Assembly (NCBI GenBank): GCA_031426915.1
Contig: JASJPB010000007.1
Span: 41,433-105,432 of the forward strand
DNA: 64,000 nt
Direction of reading: 5' to 3'
From: Sulfurimicrobium sp031426915
Lineage (GTDB): Bacteria; Pseudomonadota; Gammaproteobacteria; Burkholderiales; Sulfuricellaceae
Positions 25,030-33,650 of this stretch are shown here, one piece after another. The notes under the pieces were generated by a model, which did no database searches, was not told the DNA's origin, and saw only the letters and a program-made list of their open reading frames with translations. The stretch's first letter is position 1; each line of letters starts with the position of its first letter. The position numbers were made by a program, and so were the translations under genes.

Positions 25030-25314
25030 TTAATTTAATGCTGCCTGCACAGCTTCCGGCGCACGCTTGATTACATTGAGCAGAACCAGTGCTGCTCCTT
25101 GCGGTGTGCGATCTCCTCGCTCCCAGTGGCGCAAGGTTGCTACGGAAAACCCAAAGCGTGCGGCGAATTGCTCCTGTGTCATGCCCATGTGCTGGCGCAA
25201 TTCAGAAACGTTTACCGTTTCCGGTTTGTATATTTTCACGGCAAGCTTCTTGCCCTTGGCGTGTGCCACGGCTTCGTTCAATCCGCGCGAAATGCTGTCA
25301 AAAGTCGTTCCCAT
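25030..25314 (-). CDS. HTH antitoxin (HigA/NadS-like)
   Basis: A 94-residue protein with a C-terminal XRE-type helix-turn-helix (GMTQEQFAARFGFSVATLRH) followed by WERGDRTPQGAALVLLNVI, a hallmark of NadS/HigA-type antitoxins encoded after their toxin. Three bases separate it from the toxin stop, so the two are one transcript. It should bind and neutralise the toxin and repress the pair, probably through the palindrome at 25665-25679. Confidence 0.88.
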   Translation of the reverse strand: MGTTFDSISRGLNEAVAHAKGKKLAVKIYKPETVNVSELRQHMGMTQEQFAARFGFSVATLRHWERGDRTPQGAALVLLNVIKRAPEAVQAALN

Positions 25315-25317
25315 ATT

Positions 25318-25653
25318 TCACCTCTCTATCCATGTTCCAACCAGAATATTCACCAACTTGGCCAGCTCGTTGCGTTCTTCCTTGGTCAAGTTGTCCTGCG
25401 CATTCTTGGCAAACAGCGTCAACAAATAAAGCGGCATCAACTCGCTGTGGTAGTAATAAATCACTCGCACCCCACTACTCTTGCCGCGCCCACCCCGGCC
25501 CCATCGCAGTTTACGAACACCGCCTGTTCCTTCAATCAGGTCACCCGATTTCGGATGCGCCGCCAAATAACTCAGCACATCTTGCCGCTCTGCGGCAGTC
25601 AGCATTTTTTCCGCCTGGCGGATGTATTCGGGTACTTCGGCAATCGTAATCAT
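25318..25653 (-). CDS. RelE/HigB-like toxin
   Basis: 111 residues from MITIAEVPEYIRQ at 25653; a longer frame upstream would run through the operator. The RelE-fold core shows KSGDLIEGTGGVRKLRWGRG, GVRVIYYYHSE and LYLLTLFAKNAQDNLTKEER, typical of the RelE group encoded ahead of an HTH antitoxin. The family cleaves ribosome-bound mRNA. It is expressed with the antitoxin that follows. Confidence 0.88.
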   Translation of the reverse strand: MITIAEVPEYIRQAEKMLTAAERQDVLSYLAAHPKSGDLIEGTGGVRKLRWGRGGRGKSSGVRVIYYYHSELMPLYLLTLFAKNAQDNLTKEERNELAKLVNILVGTWIER

Positions 25654-25664
25654 GGCAGTTATTG

Positions 25665-25679
25665 TAATCCAATGGATTA
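25665..25679 (-). promoter_or_regulatory. Palindromic operator of the toxin-antitoxin pair
   Basis: TAATCCA-A-TGGATTA, perfect 7-bp arms, 11 bp upstream of the toxin start; suited to an HTH antitoxin dimer. Confidence 0.6.
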
Positions 25680-26082
25680 GCCGAGGCGAGCATTTTTCTG
25701 AATTGCGCACGATGCAAGGGGGCTTGACTCACGCTTAACCTGCGCCCATTAATCCACGGTCGAATGACACTCGCCTGGGCGCCTCACCCGTGTTTTCATC
25801 CGCCATGGAATTTCGCCAGGCTGGGCGGGTCCGAGCGTTTTCGCGTAATTCCGCTCCCCTCCAGGGGGGTATTCGCAAGGCCATCATCGACGTCCATGGG
25901 CGCTATTGGTATATGGGTAGCCATAACGGACGGCTGGGAATGATCGAGTAGGGAAGGAAAGCACGGGCATCGTCATCCCCGTCCCATGGCGGTGTTGCCG
26001 CTGGCGCGAAGGGGGAATGCACATCACGCGCCAGCATGTCGGCGGGTTTCTCTCTTCGGGGACGGCCTTCAGGCCGCCTGAA
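25680..26082. other. Gap with one possible 48-codon frame
   Basis: About 400 bp between two minus-strand genes. A small plus-strand frame at 25805-25951 (MEFRQAGRVRAFSRNS... ending GSHNGRLGMIE) lacks a ribosome site; its second half, AIIDVHGRYWYMGSHNGRLG, looks protein-like and could be a gene remnant. Otherwise nothing recognised. Confidence 0.3.
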
Positions 26083-26565
26083 TCAACTGCAGCGCATGAT
26101 TCTCTGCAGCGTGTAGGATTCCAGTTCGTCCAGCGAGAAAGTTTTTTCCAGACTGAAACCGCTTTGCGTGATGAGCCAGCGCCTGAGTTGCTTCAGGGCG
26201 ATGCACAGGCGCTGGATGCGATCCACGATGTTCATCTTCAACTTGCTCGGTAGATGATCGAACAGCGAGTGGCTGGACTCGCATATGTTGTCCGTAAAAT
26301 TCAGCTCCTTGCACTGACCGATGCAAGTTACGTAGATGGTCGATTCCGTTCCTTCTTCACAGCAGATTCTTACCTGTTCCAGCGGTTCCTTGCCGGATTG
26401 CAGAGGGTTGAATACATTCATCAGGATGATGTCGGGTTGCAGCTCGCTGATCAGGTTTTTTGCCTGCTTGCCCTGGGCCACGAAAACCTCGTAACCTTCC
26501 ATCCGCATCATCTGTTCCAGTAAACGCCGTCCGTTCGGGTCTTTTTCTGCAATGAGAATACGCAT
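26083..26565 (-). CDS. Degenerate receiver-domain protein
   Basis: 160 residues. The first about 115 match a response-regulator receiver (MRILIAEKDPNGRRLLEQMM, then QPDIILMNVFNP), but Asn50 replaces the phosphoacceptor Asp and only one acidic pocket residue (Asp9) is normal, so conventional phosphorylation is unlikely. The C-terminal 50 residues (RIQRLCIALKQLRRWLITQS...) are helical and resemble no known output. AGGAGGACAGGATGCG gives a good start. It follows a 73-residue gene by 51 bp; both are divergent from the giant sensor kinase. Confidence 0.75.
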   Translation of the reverse strand: MRILIAEKDPNGRRLLEQMMRMEGYEVFVAQGKQAKNLISELQPDIILMNVFNPLQSGKEPLEQVRICCEEGTESTIYVTCIGQCKELNFTDNICESSHSLFDHLPSKLKMNIVDRIQRLCIALKQLRRWLITQSGFSLEKTFSLDELESYTLQRIMRCS

Positions 26566-26616
26566 CCTGTCCTCCTGGATTGGTGAATGGTTTGCTTCGC
26601 TTACACGGTGGAATGT

Positions 26617-26838
26617 TTATGCGTAGCGCGATTTGCTGGTTGCGAGGATGGTGGCGGCTGGAGACGCCTTCCGTTCCTGACGGGCAGAAAGCAGCGAGAT
26701 GGTTTTCCCTGTCACTTCCATGAAATAGGCTTCTTCCTGAGCCAGGGTTTCCATATCCTTTTGCATCAGGGAAAGCTGGTGCACCAGGGAATACTGATGC
26801 AGAAAGGATGACACTTTGTCTATCATGGGAATTGGCAT
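26617..26838 (-). CDS. Small hypothetical helical protein
   Basis: A 73-residue protein (MPIPMIDKVSSFLHQYSLVH...), Met/Gln/Leu-rich and mostly helical, with no membrane segment. CGAGGTAACGCGAC is an acceptable ribosome site. It heads the minus-strand pair with the degenerate receiver and is transcribed away from the sensor kinase at 27115. No family recognised; partnership with the receiver is inferred from spacing only. Confidence 0.6.
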   Translation of the reverse strand: MPIPMIDKVSSFLHQYSLVHQLSLMQKDMETLAQEEAYFMEVTGKTISLLSARQERKASPAATILATSKSRYA

Positions 26839-26951
26839 GTCGCGTTACCTCGTTTTTTTCATTCTTGAGCGGGGGGTGTAGTCCATTCCTACCATGGCTG
26901 AAGTATAGTTTCCCTGTCATATAAAACCATTTGGTCATGCACCTAAAGACA

Positions 26952-26967
26952 TAGGTAATTTCCCCTA
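26952..26967. promoter_or_regulatory. TTTCCCCTA element in divergent promoter region
   Basis: TAGGTAATTTCCCCTA, an imperfect dyad, lies between the divergent small gene and the giant kinase. A related TACTTTCCCTAAGTA is at 32695-32709, upstream of the orphan kinase gene. Possible site for a LuxR-type regulator; unproven. Confidence 0.3.
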
Positions 26968-27114
26968 TTGAACATCGGTAGAATCCTCTACATGATGTCC
27001 CGTATGATGCTTGTCGATTTCCTTGCCTGAGCACGATTCCCCGCGCCCATTCTGGTTTTGACGACTGTTGACAAGCGAAAACAGCCGCTATCGTTCCGGA
27101 AAAAATTATTGAAC

Positions 27115-30100
27115 ATGACGCCCTTGCCCCCTGAAACCCGGATCCCGCCCATTCGCAAGATCACGCCCTATATTCCGCTGCTGGGATTCATCGTGATCGC
27201 TGTCATATTTGCCATCACCAGTTTCCAGTCTTTCCGCAAGATCGAAGGACTGATTGTGGAAGACAAGCTCCAGGATCTCGGCGCGATTGCCGACATGAAG
27301 GTCGGGCAGATCACCAACTGGAAAAAAAAGCTGATAAGGCATGGAGAAACCTTTCCCAAGGCTTCTTTTGTTCCGGATGAATTCGATCGCTGGCAACAGC
27401 AGGGGATGCCGTCGGACGGGCGCAAGAAAATCCTGCAAGCCCTGAACGGGATGAAATACGTACATGGCTACAAGGACATCACCTTGTTCGACCCGCAGGG
27501 CCTGGCCCGGATCTCGACCAGGGGGAGCGACGCCGTGCAGGATGGGGACGATGTAGCACTGGCGGCGGAGGCGATACGCAGCGGCAAGGTGATCATGTCT
27601 GACATCCATCGCGGCGGCCCCGCTGCCGAAGATGTCAGGATCGACCTGGTCGCGCCGCTGGCGGTTGCCGACGGCAAGGCCGTCCGTGTCGTCGGCGCAC
27701 TGGTGTTCGAGATCGATCCCCGCGACTTTCTCTATCCGCTGATGCACCAATGGCCCACCACGAGCCCGAGTGCCGAGACGCTGCTGGTGCGCCGGGAGGG
27801 GGAGGACGTGCTGTTCCTGAACGAACTGCGGCACAGGAAGGGGGCCGAACTTTCCTTGCGCATGCCGCTCTCGATGTCCAGTCTGCCGGCCGCCATGACG
27901 GTACGCGGCGTAAGCAGCAGCATGGACGGCATCGATTATCGCGGCATCCGCGTCATCTCGGTGATGCGCAAGGTTCCCGGAACCTCCTGGTTCATGGTGA
28001 GCAAAATCGACAAGACGGAACTCCTGGCCCCCCTCGGCAAGCTTCAGGAATGGTCGATGAGCCTGGGGCTCGCGTTCGCGCTTGTCGGCGGCATGCTGGC
28101 GTTCTTCTGGCTCAAGGTCAACCAGACGCGCTACAAACACCTCAAGGTGCAGCATGATGCCGCGGTCGAGCGCGAAATGCTGGTGCGGCATTTCGAATAT
28201 CTGACCAAGTATGCGAACGACGTTATTATTGTGACCGACGATGGCGGCAATGTTATCGAGGCCAATGAGCGCGCCGTGGAAGTCTATGGTTATACCCGGG
28301 ATGAGTTGCTACGCATGAAAATCGCCGATTTTGCCGACCCGTCTCGAGACCCGGCTATTTTTGCGGGGCAGGTTAAACGGCTCAGGGAACTCGGCGAATT
28401 ACGCTTCGAGAGCGTGGATCGGCGCAAGGATGGCTCGACCTTTCCGGTGGAAGTCAGCGCTCGTGTGATCGACGTGCAGGGCAAGCGCTACCTGCAGGGC
28501 ATCATCCGCGACATCACCGAACGCAGACGCGCCGAGGATGCCTTGCGCAAGAGCGAAGCCATGCTCAAGGAATCGCAGCAGATGGCGCATATCGGAAGCT
28601 GGGAACTGGACCTGGTAAACAATGTGCTGACCTGGTCGGACGAGAATTACCGCATTTTCGAAATCGACCGCGCCCGCTTCGGCGCCTCCTATGAAGCTTT
28701 CCTGGCTGCCGTTCACCCGGACGACCGGGCGATGGTGAACAAGTCTTACACCGATTCGGTAAAGAATAAAACGCCGTACCACATTGTCCACCGTCTTCTT
28801 TTTCACGGACAGCGCGTCAAATATATCCGGGAATGGTGCCAGACTTTTTACGACGGGGATGGAAATCCGCTGCGTTCCATCGGTACCACCCAGGACATCA
28901 CCGAGCACAACAAGGCGGAACAGGAATACCAGGCCATCCTGCAGGCGACGACGGACGGATTCCTGGTGGTCGATGCCTATGAAGGCAGATTCCTCGACGC
29001 CAATGTCGCCTATTCCAGAATGACGGGTTACGGTCTGGAAGAACTTCTGACCATGCGAACCGCCGATGTCGAGGCACTGGAAACGCCCGAACAGGTCAGG
29101 CAGCACAATCAGGCGCTACGGGAAAGCGGCGACGCCGTGTTCGAAACGCGCCATCGCTGCAAGGACGGCGGAACAATCGATGTTGAGGTCAGCGCCCATT
29201 ACCTCGAGATTCGGGGAGGGGTATTCATCGTATTTATTCGGGACATTACCGGTCGCAAGCAGGCCGAGCGGAAAATCGTGCGCCTGAATAACCTCTACTC
29301 GGCGATAAGCCGGGCTAACGAGGCAATAGCGCGGATCAAGGATAGGGAACTGCTGCTCGACGAGATCTGCCGCATTGCCGTCGAGTTCGGCCTGTTCAAG
29401 CTGGCGTGGATCGGCTTGGTGGATGACGCAACACACGCGGTAAAAGTCGTTGCATCCAGCGGTGAAGCCAGGGCATACCTGGACAGCATCCAGGTTTCCA
29501 TCGATGCCGACAAGCCCGAGGGACGCGGCCCCACCGGCATGGCTATCCGGGATAACAGGGAATATGTCCGCGATGATTTTCTCAACGATCCCAGCACCGT
29601 GCCATGGCAGGAAAACGCGCGCAAGTATGGGCTCCGCTCCAGCGCCTCATGCCCCTTGGGATTCGAAGGTCGCACCGTGGGTGCACTGACGGTCTATGCG
29701 GATGAAGCAAATTATTTCGATCAGGAACTGACCAATCTGCTTTCCGATCTGTCCCGGGATATTTCCTTTGCCCTGGACAATTTCGCCCGCGAAAATCGGC
29801 GCAGGCAAGCCGAGGAAACCTTGCGGCTGAGCGAGGAAAAGTTCAGGACACTGGTGGCGAATCTCCCGCAAAAAGTTTTCGTGAAGGATGCGAAATCGAC
29901 TTATTCCGCCTGCAACGCGCTTTATGCCGCGGATATGGGCATCGCGCCGGACGAGATTGCCGGCAAGACGGATTACGATTTTTACGCCAAGGCGCTGGCC
30001 GAGAAATATATCGCAGACGATAGACGCATCATTGATTCGGGACAAGCCGAGAGTTTCGAGGAAATGTACATCCAGCTCGGACAGGAGCGATGCGTCCAGA

Positions 30101-32049
30101 CGACCAAGGCACCCTTCAAGAACGAGCAGGGAAGGACTATCGGCGTGATAGGCGTGTTCTGGGATATCACGGATAACAAGCGGGCGGAAGTTGAACTGCG
30201 CAAGTCGGCGGACGAGATAGAGGATCTCTACGACAATGCCCCTTGCGGTTATCACTCGCTGGACCGGGAAGGTGTTTTTGTCCGCATCAACAATACCGAA
30301 CTGCAATGGATGGGTTATACGCGGGACGAGGTCATCGGGAAAATGAAAATAACGGACTGGTACACGCCCAGGAGCCGGAAAATTTTCGAGAAAAGCTTTG
30401 CCCTCTTCAAGGAACGGGGAGCCGTCCACGATCTTGAGGTTGAGGTGGTACGCAAGGACGGCACGCGGATGGCGGCGCTTCTGAATGCGACCGCGATTTA
30501 CGACCCGGACGGTCATTTTCTGATGAGCCGCTCGACCATGTTCGACATCACGGCGCGCAAGCATGCGGAAGAGGGCTTGCGCCTGCACAGCGCAATCATT
30601 TCCCATATGGAGGAAGGCGTTTTCCTGGTCAGGGCCAGCGATGGCCTGATTGTCTATGCCAATCCGAAATTCGAGCAGATGTTTGGCTATGAATATGGAG
30701 AATTGCTGCTGAAACACGTCAGCGTCATCAATGATCCTTCCGACGACGGCCGCGAAAGGACGGCAAGAGTGATCGTCGAGGCGCTGATTAGAAGAAGAAC
30801 ATGGGAAGGCGAGGTTCTCAACGTGAAAAAGGATGGCACGCAGCTCTGGTGCCACGCCAGCGTTTCGACTTTCGAACACCATGCCTATGGAACAGTGTGG
30901 ATATCCATCCATCAGGACATCACCGAGCACATTCTGGCGGAGAAACGGCTGTTTGAAAGCGAGGAACGTTTCCGCACCATGGCGGACAACGCGCCGATCA
31001 TAATCTGGATAGCCAATGCCGGGGCGGGGCAGGAATACATGGGTTGCAGCTTCTTCAATCAACGCTGGCATGACTTTACCGGCCTCTCACTCGAAGAATC
31101 GCAGGCTTACAACTGGGCTTCCGTTATTCATCCCGGCGACAGGGAGCGTAGTCTCGATGTTTACATCAAGGCCTTTGAGGAAGCCCGGGAATTCAAGCTC
31201 GAATACCGCCTGCGGCGCCATGACGGCGTATTCCGCTGGATCCGGGATTCAGGCGTGCCGCGTTTTGCCGCCGAAGGGGAGTTTCTCGGTTTTATCGGTA
31301 CCTGCGTCGACATTACCGACCAGAAGCTGTTCGAGGAAATGCGCGCCGAGATCGAACATATCGGGCGGCTCAACATCGCCGGAGAGATGGCTTCCGGGCT
31401 GGCCCATGAATTGAGCCAGCCGCTCACGGCAGCCAGCAATTACCTGGACGGCTGCCTGCACCGCATGCAGGACGCGGAATGGGACCAGGACAAGCTCCGT
31501 AAAGCGGTCAAGCTGGCCTATCTCCAGACCGAACGCGCCGGCAGCATCATCAATCACCTCAAGGAACTGATCCGCAAGCAGGGACATGAACGCACCATGC
31601 TGGACATCAACCAACTGATCAAGGACAGTGTCGATTTCCTGGAACACGACCTGAACCGTCAATCCGTCCGTGTTATCCCGCATTTTTCCGACTTGCCCCG
31701 GATCAGGGTGAACAAAATCGAAATCGAGCAGGTGCTGGTCAATCTCATGAAAAATGCCATCGATTCCATGGCGTCGCAGCCACGGCGGGAGTTGCACCTG
31801 TCCACGCGCCTGGTGGAGTCCGGGAATATCCTGGTTGCCGTAAGCGACACGGGAAAGGGTATTCCGGCGGACGATCTGGATCAGGTTTTCAATCCTTTCC
31901 AGACCTCGAAGCAGGACGGCCTGGGCCTGGGCCTGGCCATCTGCCGTTCCCTGGTCGAGAACCACGGCGGCCGGATCTGGGCGGAACAGAATGGTGAAGA
32001 CGGGATGGAGTTCAATTTTACGCTGCCCACGGAGTCGATGTATGACTGA
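27115..32049 (+). CDS. Giant multi-PAS sensor histidine kinase, FixL-type core
   Basis: 1,644 residues from ATG 27115; a TTG at 27058 would add 19 residues but has no ribosome site. Order: membrane helix (about 17-38), periplasmic Cache-like domain (about 45-310), second helix (about 318-337), PAS 1-3 (about 355-725), GAF (about 730-895), PAS 4-7 (about 905-1400), then a HisKA with GLAHELSQPLTAAS (His1431) and a HATPase domain (DTGKGIP, GLGLGLAICRSL). The AHELSQPL form of the H-box is that of the FixL/TodS group. No receiver is fused. It overlaps a FixJ-like regulator by 8 bp. The large sensor array suggests integration of several signals; no haem ligand can be assigned by eye. Confidence 0.93.
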   Translation: MTPLPPETRIPPIRKITPYIPLLGFIVIAVIFAITSFQSFRKIEGLIVEDKLQDLGAIADMKVGQITNWKKKLIRHGETFPKASFVPDEFDRWQQQGMPSDGRKKILQALNGMKYVHGYKDITLFDPQGLARISTRGSDAVQDGDDVALAAEAIRSGKVIMSDIHRGGPAAEDVRIDLVAPLAVADGKAVRVVGALVFEIDPRDFLYPLMHQWPTTSPSAETLLVRREGEDVLFLNELRHRKGAELSLRMPLSMSSLPAAMTVRGVSSSMDGIDYRGIRVISVMRKVPGTSWFMVSKIDKTELLAPLGKLQEWSMSLGLAFALVGGMLAFFWLKVNQTRYKHLKVQHDAAVEREMLVRHFEYLTKYANDVIIVTDDGGNVIEANERAVEVYGYTRDELLRMKIADFADPSRDPAIFAGQVKRLRELGELRFESVDRRKDGSTFPVEVSARVIDVQGKRYLQGIIRDITERRRAEDALRKSEAMLKESQQMAHIGSWELDLVNNVLTWSDENYRIFEIDRARFGASYEAFLAAVHPDDRAMVNKSYTDSVKNKTPYHIVHRLLFHGQRVKYIREWCQTFYDGDGNPLRSIGTTQDITEHNKAEQEYQAILQATTDGFLVVDAYEGRFLDANVAYSRMTGYGLEELLTMRTADVEALETPEQVRQHNQALRESGDAVFETRHRCKDGGTIDVEVSAHYLEIRGGVFIVFIRDITGRKQAERKIVRLNNLYSAISRANEAIARIKDRELLLDEICRIAVEFGLFKLAWIGLVDDATHAVKVVASSGEARAYLDSIQVSIDADKPEGRGPTGMAIRDNREYVRDDFLNDPSTVPWQENARKYGLRSSASCPLGFEGRTVGALTVYADEANYFDQELTNLLSDLSRDISFALDNFARENRRRQAEETLRLSEEKFRTLVANLPQKVFVKDAKSTYSACNALYAADMGIAPDEIAGKTDYDFYAKALAEKYIADDRRIIDSGQAESFEEMYIQLGQERCVQTTKAPFKNEQGRTIGVIGVFWDITDNKRAEVELRKSADEIEDLYDNAPCGYHSLDREGVFVRINNTELQWMGYTRDEVIGKMKITDWYTPRSRKIFEKSFALFKERGAVHDLEVEVVRKDGTRMAALLNATAIYDPDGHFLMSRSTMFDITARKHAEEGLRLHSAIISHMEEGVFLVRASDGLIVYANPKFEQMFGYEYGELLLKHVSVINDPSDDGRERTARVIVEALIRRRTWEGEVLNVKKDGTQLWCHASVSTFEHHAYGTVWISIHQDITEHILAEKRLFESEERFRTMADNAPIIIWIANAGAGQEYMGCSFFNQRWHDFTGLSLEESQAYNWASVIHPGDRERSLDVYIKAFEEAREFKLEYRLRRHDGVFRWIRDSGVPRFAAEGEFLGFIGTCVDITDQKLFEEMRAEIEHIGRLNIAGEMASGLAHELSQPLTAASNYLDGCLHRMQDAEWDQDKLRKAVKLAYLQTERAGSIINHLKELIRKQGHERTMLDINQLIKDSVDFLEHDLNRQSVRVIPHFSDLPRIRVNKIEIEQVLVNLMKNAIDSMASQPRRELHLSTRLVESGNILVAVSDTGKGIPADDLDQVFNPFQTSKQDGLGLGLAICRSLVENHGGRIWAEQNGEDGMEFNFTLPTESMYD

Positions 32050-32665
32050 GAACAGTTTGCAAGCGACGGTTTTCGTCGTGGACGACGACGAAGCGATGCG
32101 CGATTCCATCCACTGGCTGCTCGAGTCGGTGAGCTTGCGCGCCAGGATGTTCAGTTCCGCGAGCGACTTCCTGTCCTCCTGCGACCTGACGCAGGAAGGC
32201 TGCATCCTGCTCGACGTGCGCATGCCGGGCATGAGCGGCATGGAACTGCTGGAACACCTCAAGAATAATGGTGTTCAGCAGCCGGTGATCATCATTACCG
32301 GCCACGGCGATGTGCCCATGGCAGTACGTGCGCTCAAGCACGGCGCATTCGATTTTATCCAGAAGCCCTTCAATAGCCAGGAACTGCTGGATCGGGTCAA
32401 TGCCGCGCTCAAGCTGGACCGGGAAAATCGCCAGCGCAACTGCGCCATGGAAAGCCTGCGCAGCCATTTCGAGGCGCTGACGGGGCGCGAGCGGGAAATC
32501 ATGGAACTGGTGGTGGCGGGGGATTCGAGCAAGGTCATCGGCAAGAAACTCGGGATCAGTTCCAGGACGGTGGACATCCACCGCTCCAACATCATGAAAA
32601 AGCTCAATATCCGCAATATCGCCGAACTGGTTCAGAGCCGGCTGGCACTTGACGACGCGCCCTGA
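32042..32665 (+). CDS. FixJ-type response regulator
   Basis: 207 residues (MTENSLQATVFVVDDDEAMR...). Receiver (about 8-120) with acidic pocket VDDDE, acceptor Asp in ILLDVRMPGMSG, Thr in IITGHGDVPMAV and Lys in IQKPFN; C-terminal LuxR-type HTH (LTGREREIMELVVAG, SSRTVDIHRSNIMKKL). GHGDVPMAV is characteristic of the FixJ/TodT group, matching the FixL-type kinase whose gene it overlaps by 8 bp. It should activate target promoters when phosphorylated. Confidence 0.95.
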   Translation: MTENSLQATVFVVDDDEAMRDSIHWLLESVSLRARMFSSASDFLSSCDLTQEGCILLDVRMPGMSGMELLEHLKNNGVQQPVIIITGHGDVPMAVRALKHGAFDFIQKPFNSQELLDRVNAALKLDRENRQRNCAMESLRSHFEALTGREREIMELVVAGDSSKVIGKKLGISSRTVDIHRSNIMKKLNIRNIAELVQSRLALDDAP

Positions 32666-32694
32666 GGGTTAGGCGTTATTCCTGATTTTTGAGT

Positions 32695-32709
32695 ACTTTC
32701 CCCTAAGTA
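32695..32709. promoter_or_regulatory. TACTT-N5-AAGTA dyad
   Basis: TACTT-TCCCT-AAGTA lies 107 bp upstream of the orphan kinase start and resembles the element at 26952-26967. A further dyad, TTCCTCA-N6-TGAGGAA, is at 32750-32769. Confidence 0.3.
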
Positions 32710-32815
32710 GTTATCCGTATTGATAAGTGCTTGAAACAGCTACATGATATTCCTCAATGCGGTGAGGAAATGCCCTGTATGGTATGGGGTGTTTCTGCTC
32801 ACAAAGGGGAATGCC

Positions 32816-33646
32816 ATGTACATGGACTCGACAGAGCAAGTGAAGCAGCGGCTGCATGCGGTTGTTGCAATGGCGATGAATGACGGCGACGGTATGCGCA
32901 GCCAGCCCTCATGCAGTCATCACAGCGAATGCGCGAAGGCCTCGGAAGAGTTGTGTGCTTCGCAGGACGAATTGCAGCGGCTATCAAACCAGTTGCTGGA
33001 GATTCAGGAAAGCGAGCGGCAGCGGATTGCCATCGATCTGCATGATGTGCTCGGCCAGTCGCTGACCATGATCAAGCTTGGCGTGGAGGAATCGCTGCAA
33101 TTGCTGGCGGAAAATGAAACCGGCTCCGCCACCGAGTCGCTACAGCGGCTGAAACTCAAGGTCAAGGATGCGCTCGGCGAGGTGCGTCGCGTTGCCATGG
33201 ACCTGCGCCCCTCGACCCTTGACGATCTCGGCATCCTGGCCACCCTGTCGTGGTTTTTCCGTGAATTCGGCGCGGTGTGCCAGGACATGAAAGTGGAAAG
33301 GGATTTCAGCATCGAGGAAGGGAATGTGCCGGTCCCGCTCAAGATCACCATCTTCCGCATCATTCAGGAAGCAACCAGTAACGTCGTCAAGCATGCCCAT
33401 GCCAGCTGCATCAAGGTGTGTCTGAAAAAATCCGGTGACGCGCTGTTTCTCTCGATCGAGGATGACGGGGATGGGTTCGACCCGGCGGAGACGGCCAAAT
33501 ACTGCCCGCTCGACAAAGGTTTGGGCCTCCTGAGCATGAGAGAGCGGGCCAAGCTCTCCGGCGGGCATTATGAGCTGACCTCAGCGCCGGGGCGCGGAAC
33601 GCATATCCGCGTGCTGTGGCCGCTGGTGGCCACGACCACTAGATAA
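32816..33646 (+). CDS. Soluble NarX/DegS-type histidine kinase
   Basis: 276 residues from MYMDSTEQVKQR, where AAAGGGG precedes the ATG by 6 bp; an upstream ATG at 32744 lacks a ribosome site. No sensor domain: about 40 N-terminal residues, a short coiled coil, then HisKA_3 (AIDLHDVLGQSL, His76) and HATPase (EATSNVVKHAH, DDGDGFD, GLGLLSMRERAKL). This class phosphorylates NarL/FixJ-type regulators; the nearest is the FixJ-like gene 150 bp upstream. The His/Cys-rich SQPSCSHHSECAKA near residue 35-48 might bind metal or redox signals. Confidence 0.9.
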   Translation: MYMDSTEQVKQRLHAVVAMAMNDGDGMRSQPSCSHHSECAKASEELCASQDELQRLSNQLLEIQESERQRIAIDLHDVLGQSLTMIKLGVEESLQLLAENETGSATESLQRLKLKVKDALGEVRRVAMDLRPSTLDDLGILATLSWFFREFGAVCQDMKVERDFSIEEGNVPVPLKITIFRIIQEATSNVVKHAHASCIKVCLKKSGDALFLSIEDDGDGFDPAETAKYCPLDKGLGLLSMRERAKLSGGHYELTSAPGRGTHIRVLWPLVATTTR

Positions 33647-33650
33647 CCGA

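Noticed and set aside
25805..25951. A 48-codon plus-strand frame
   Set aside because: No ribosome site and too short; part may be a gene remnant, so it is mentioned only in the gap note.
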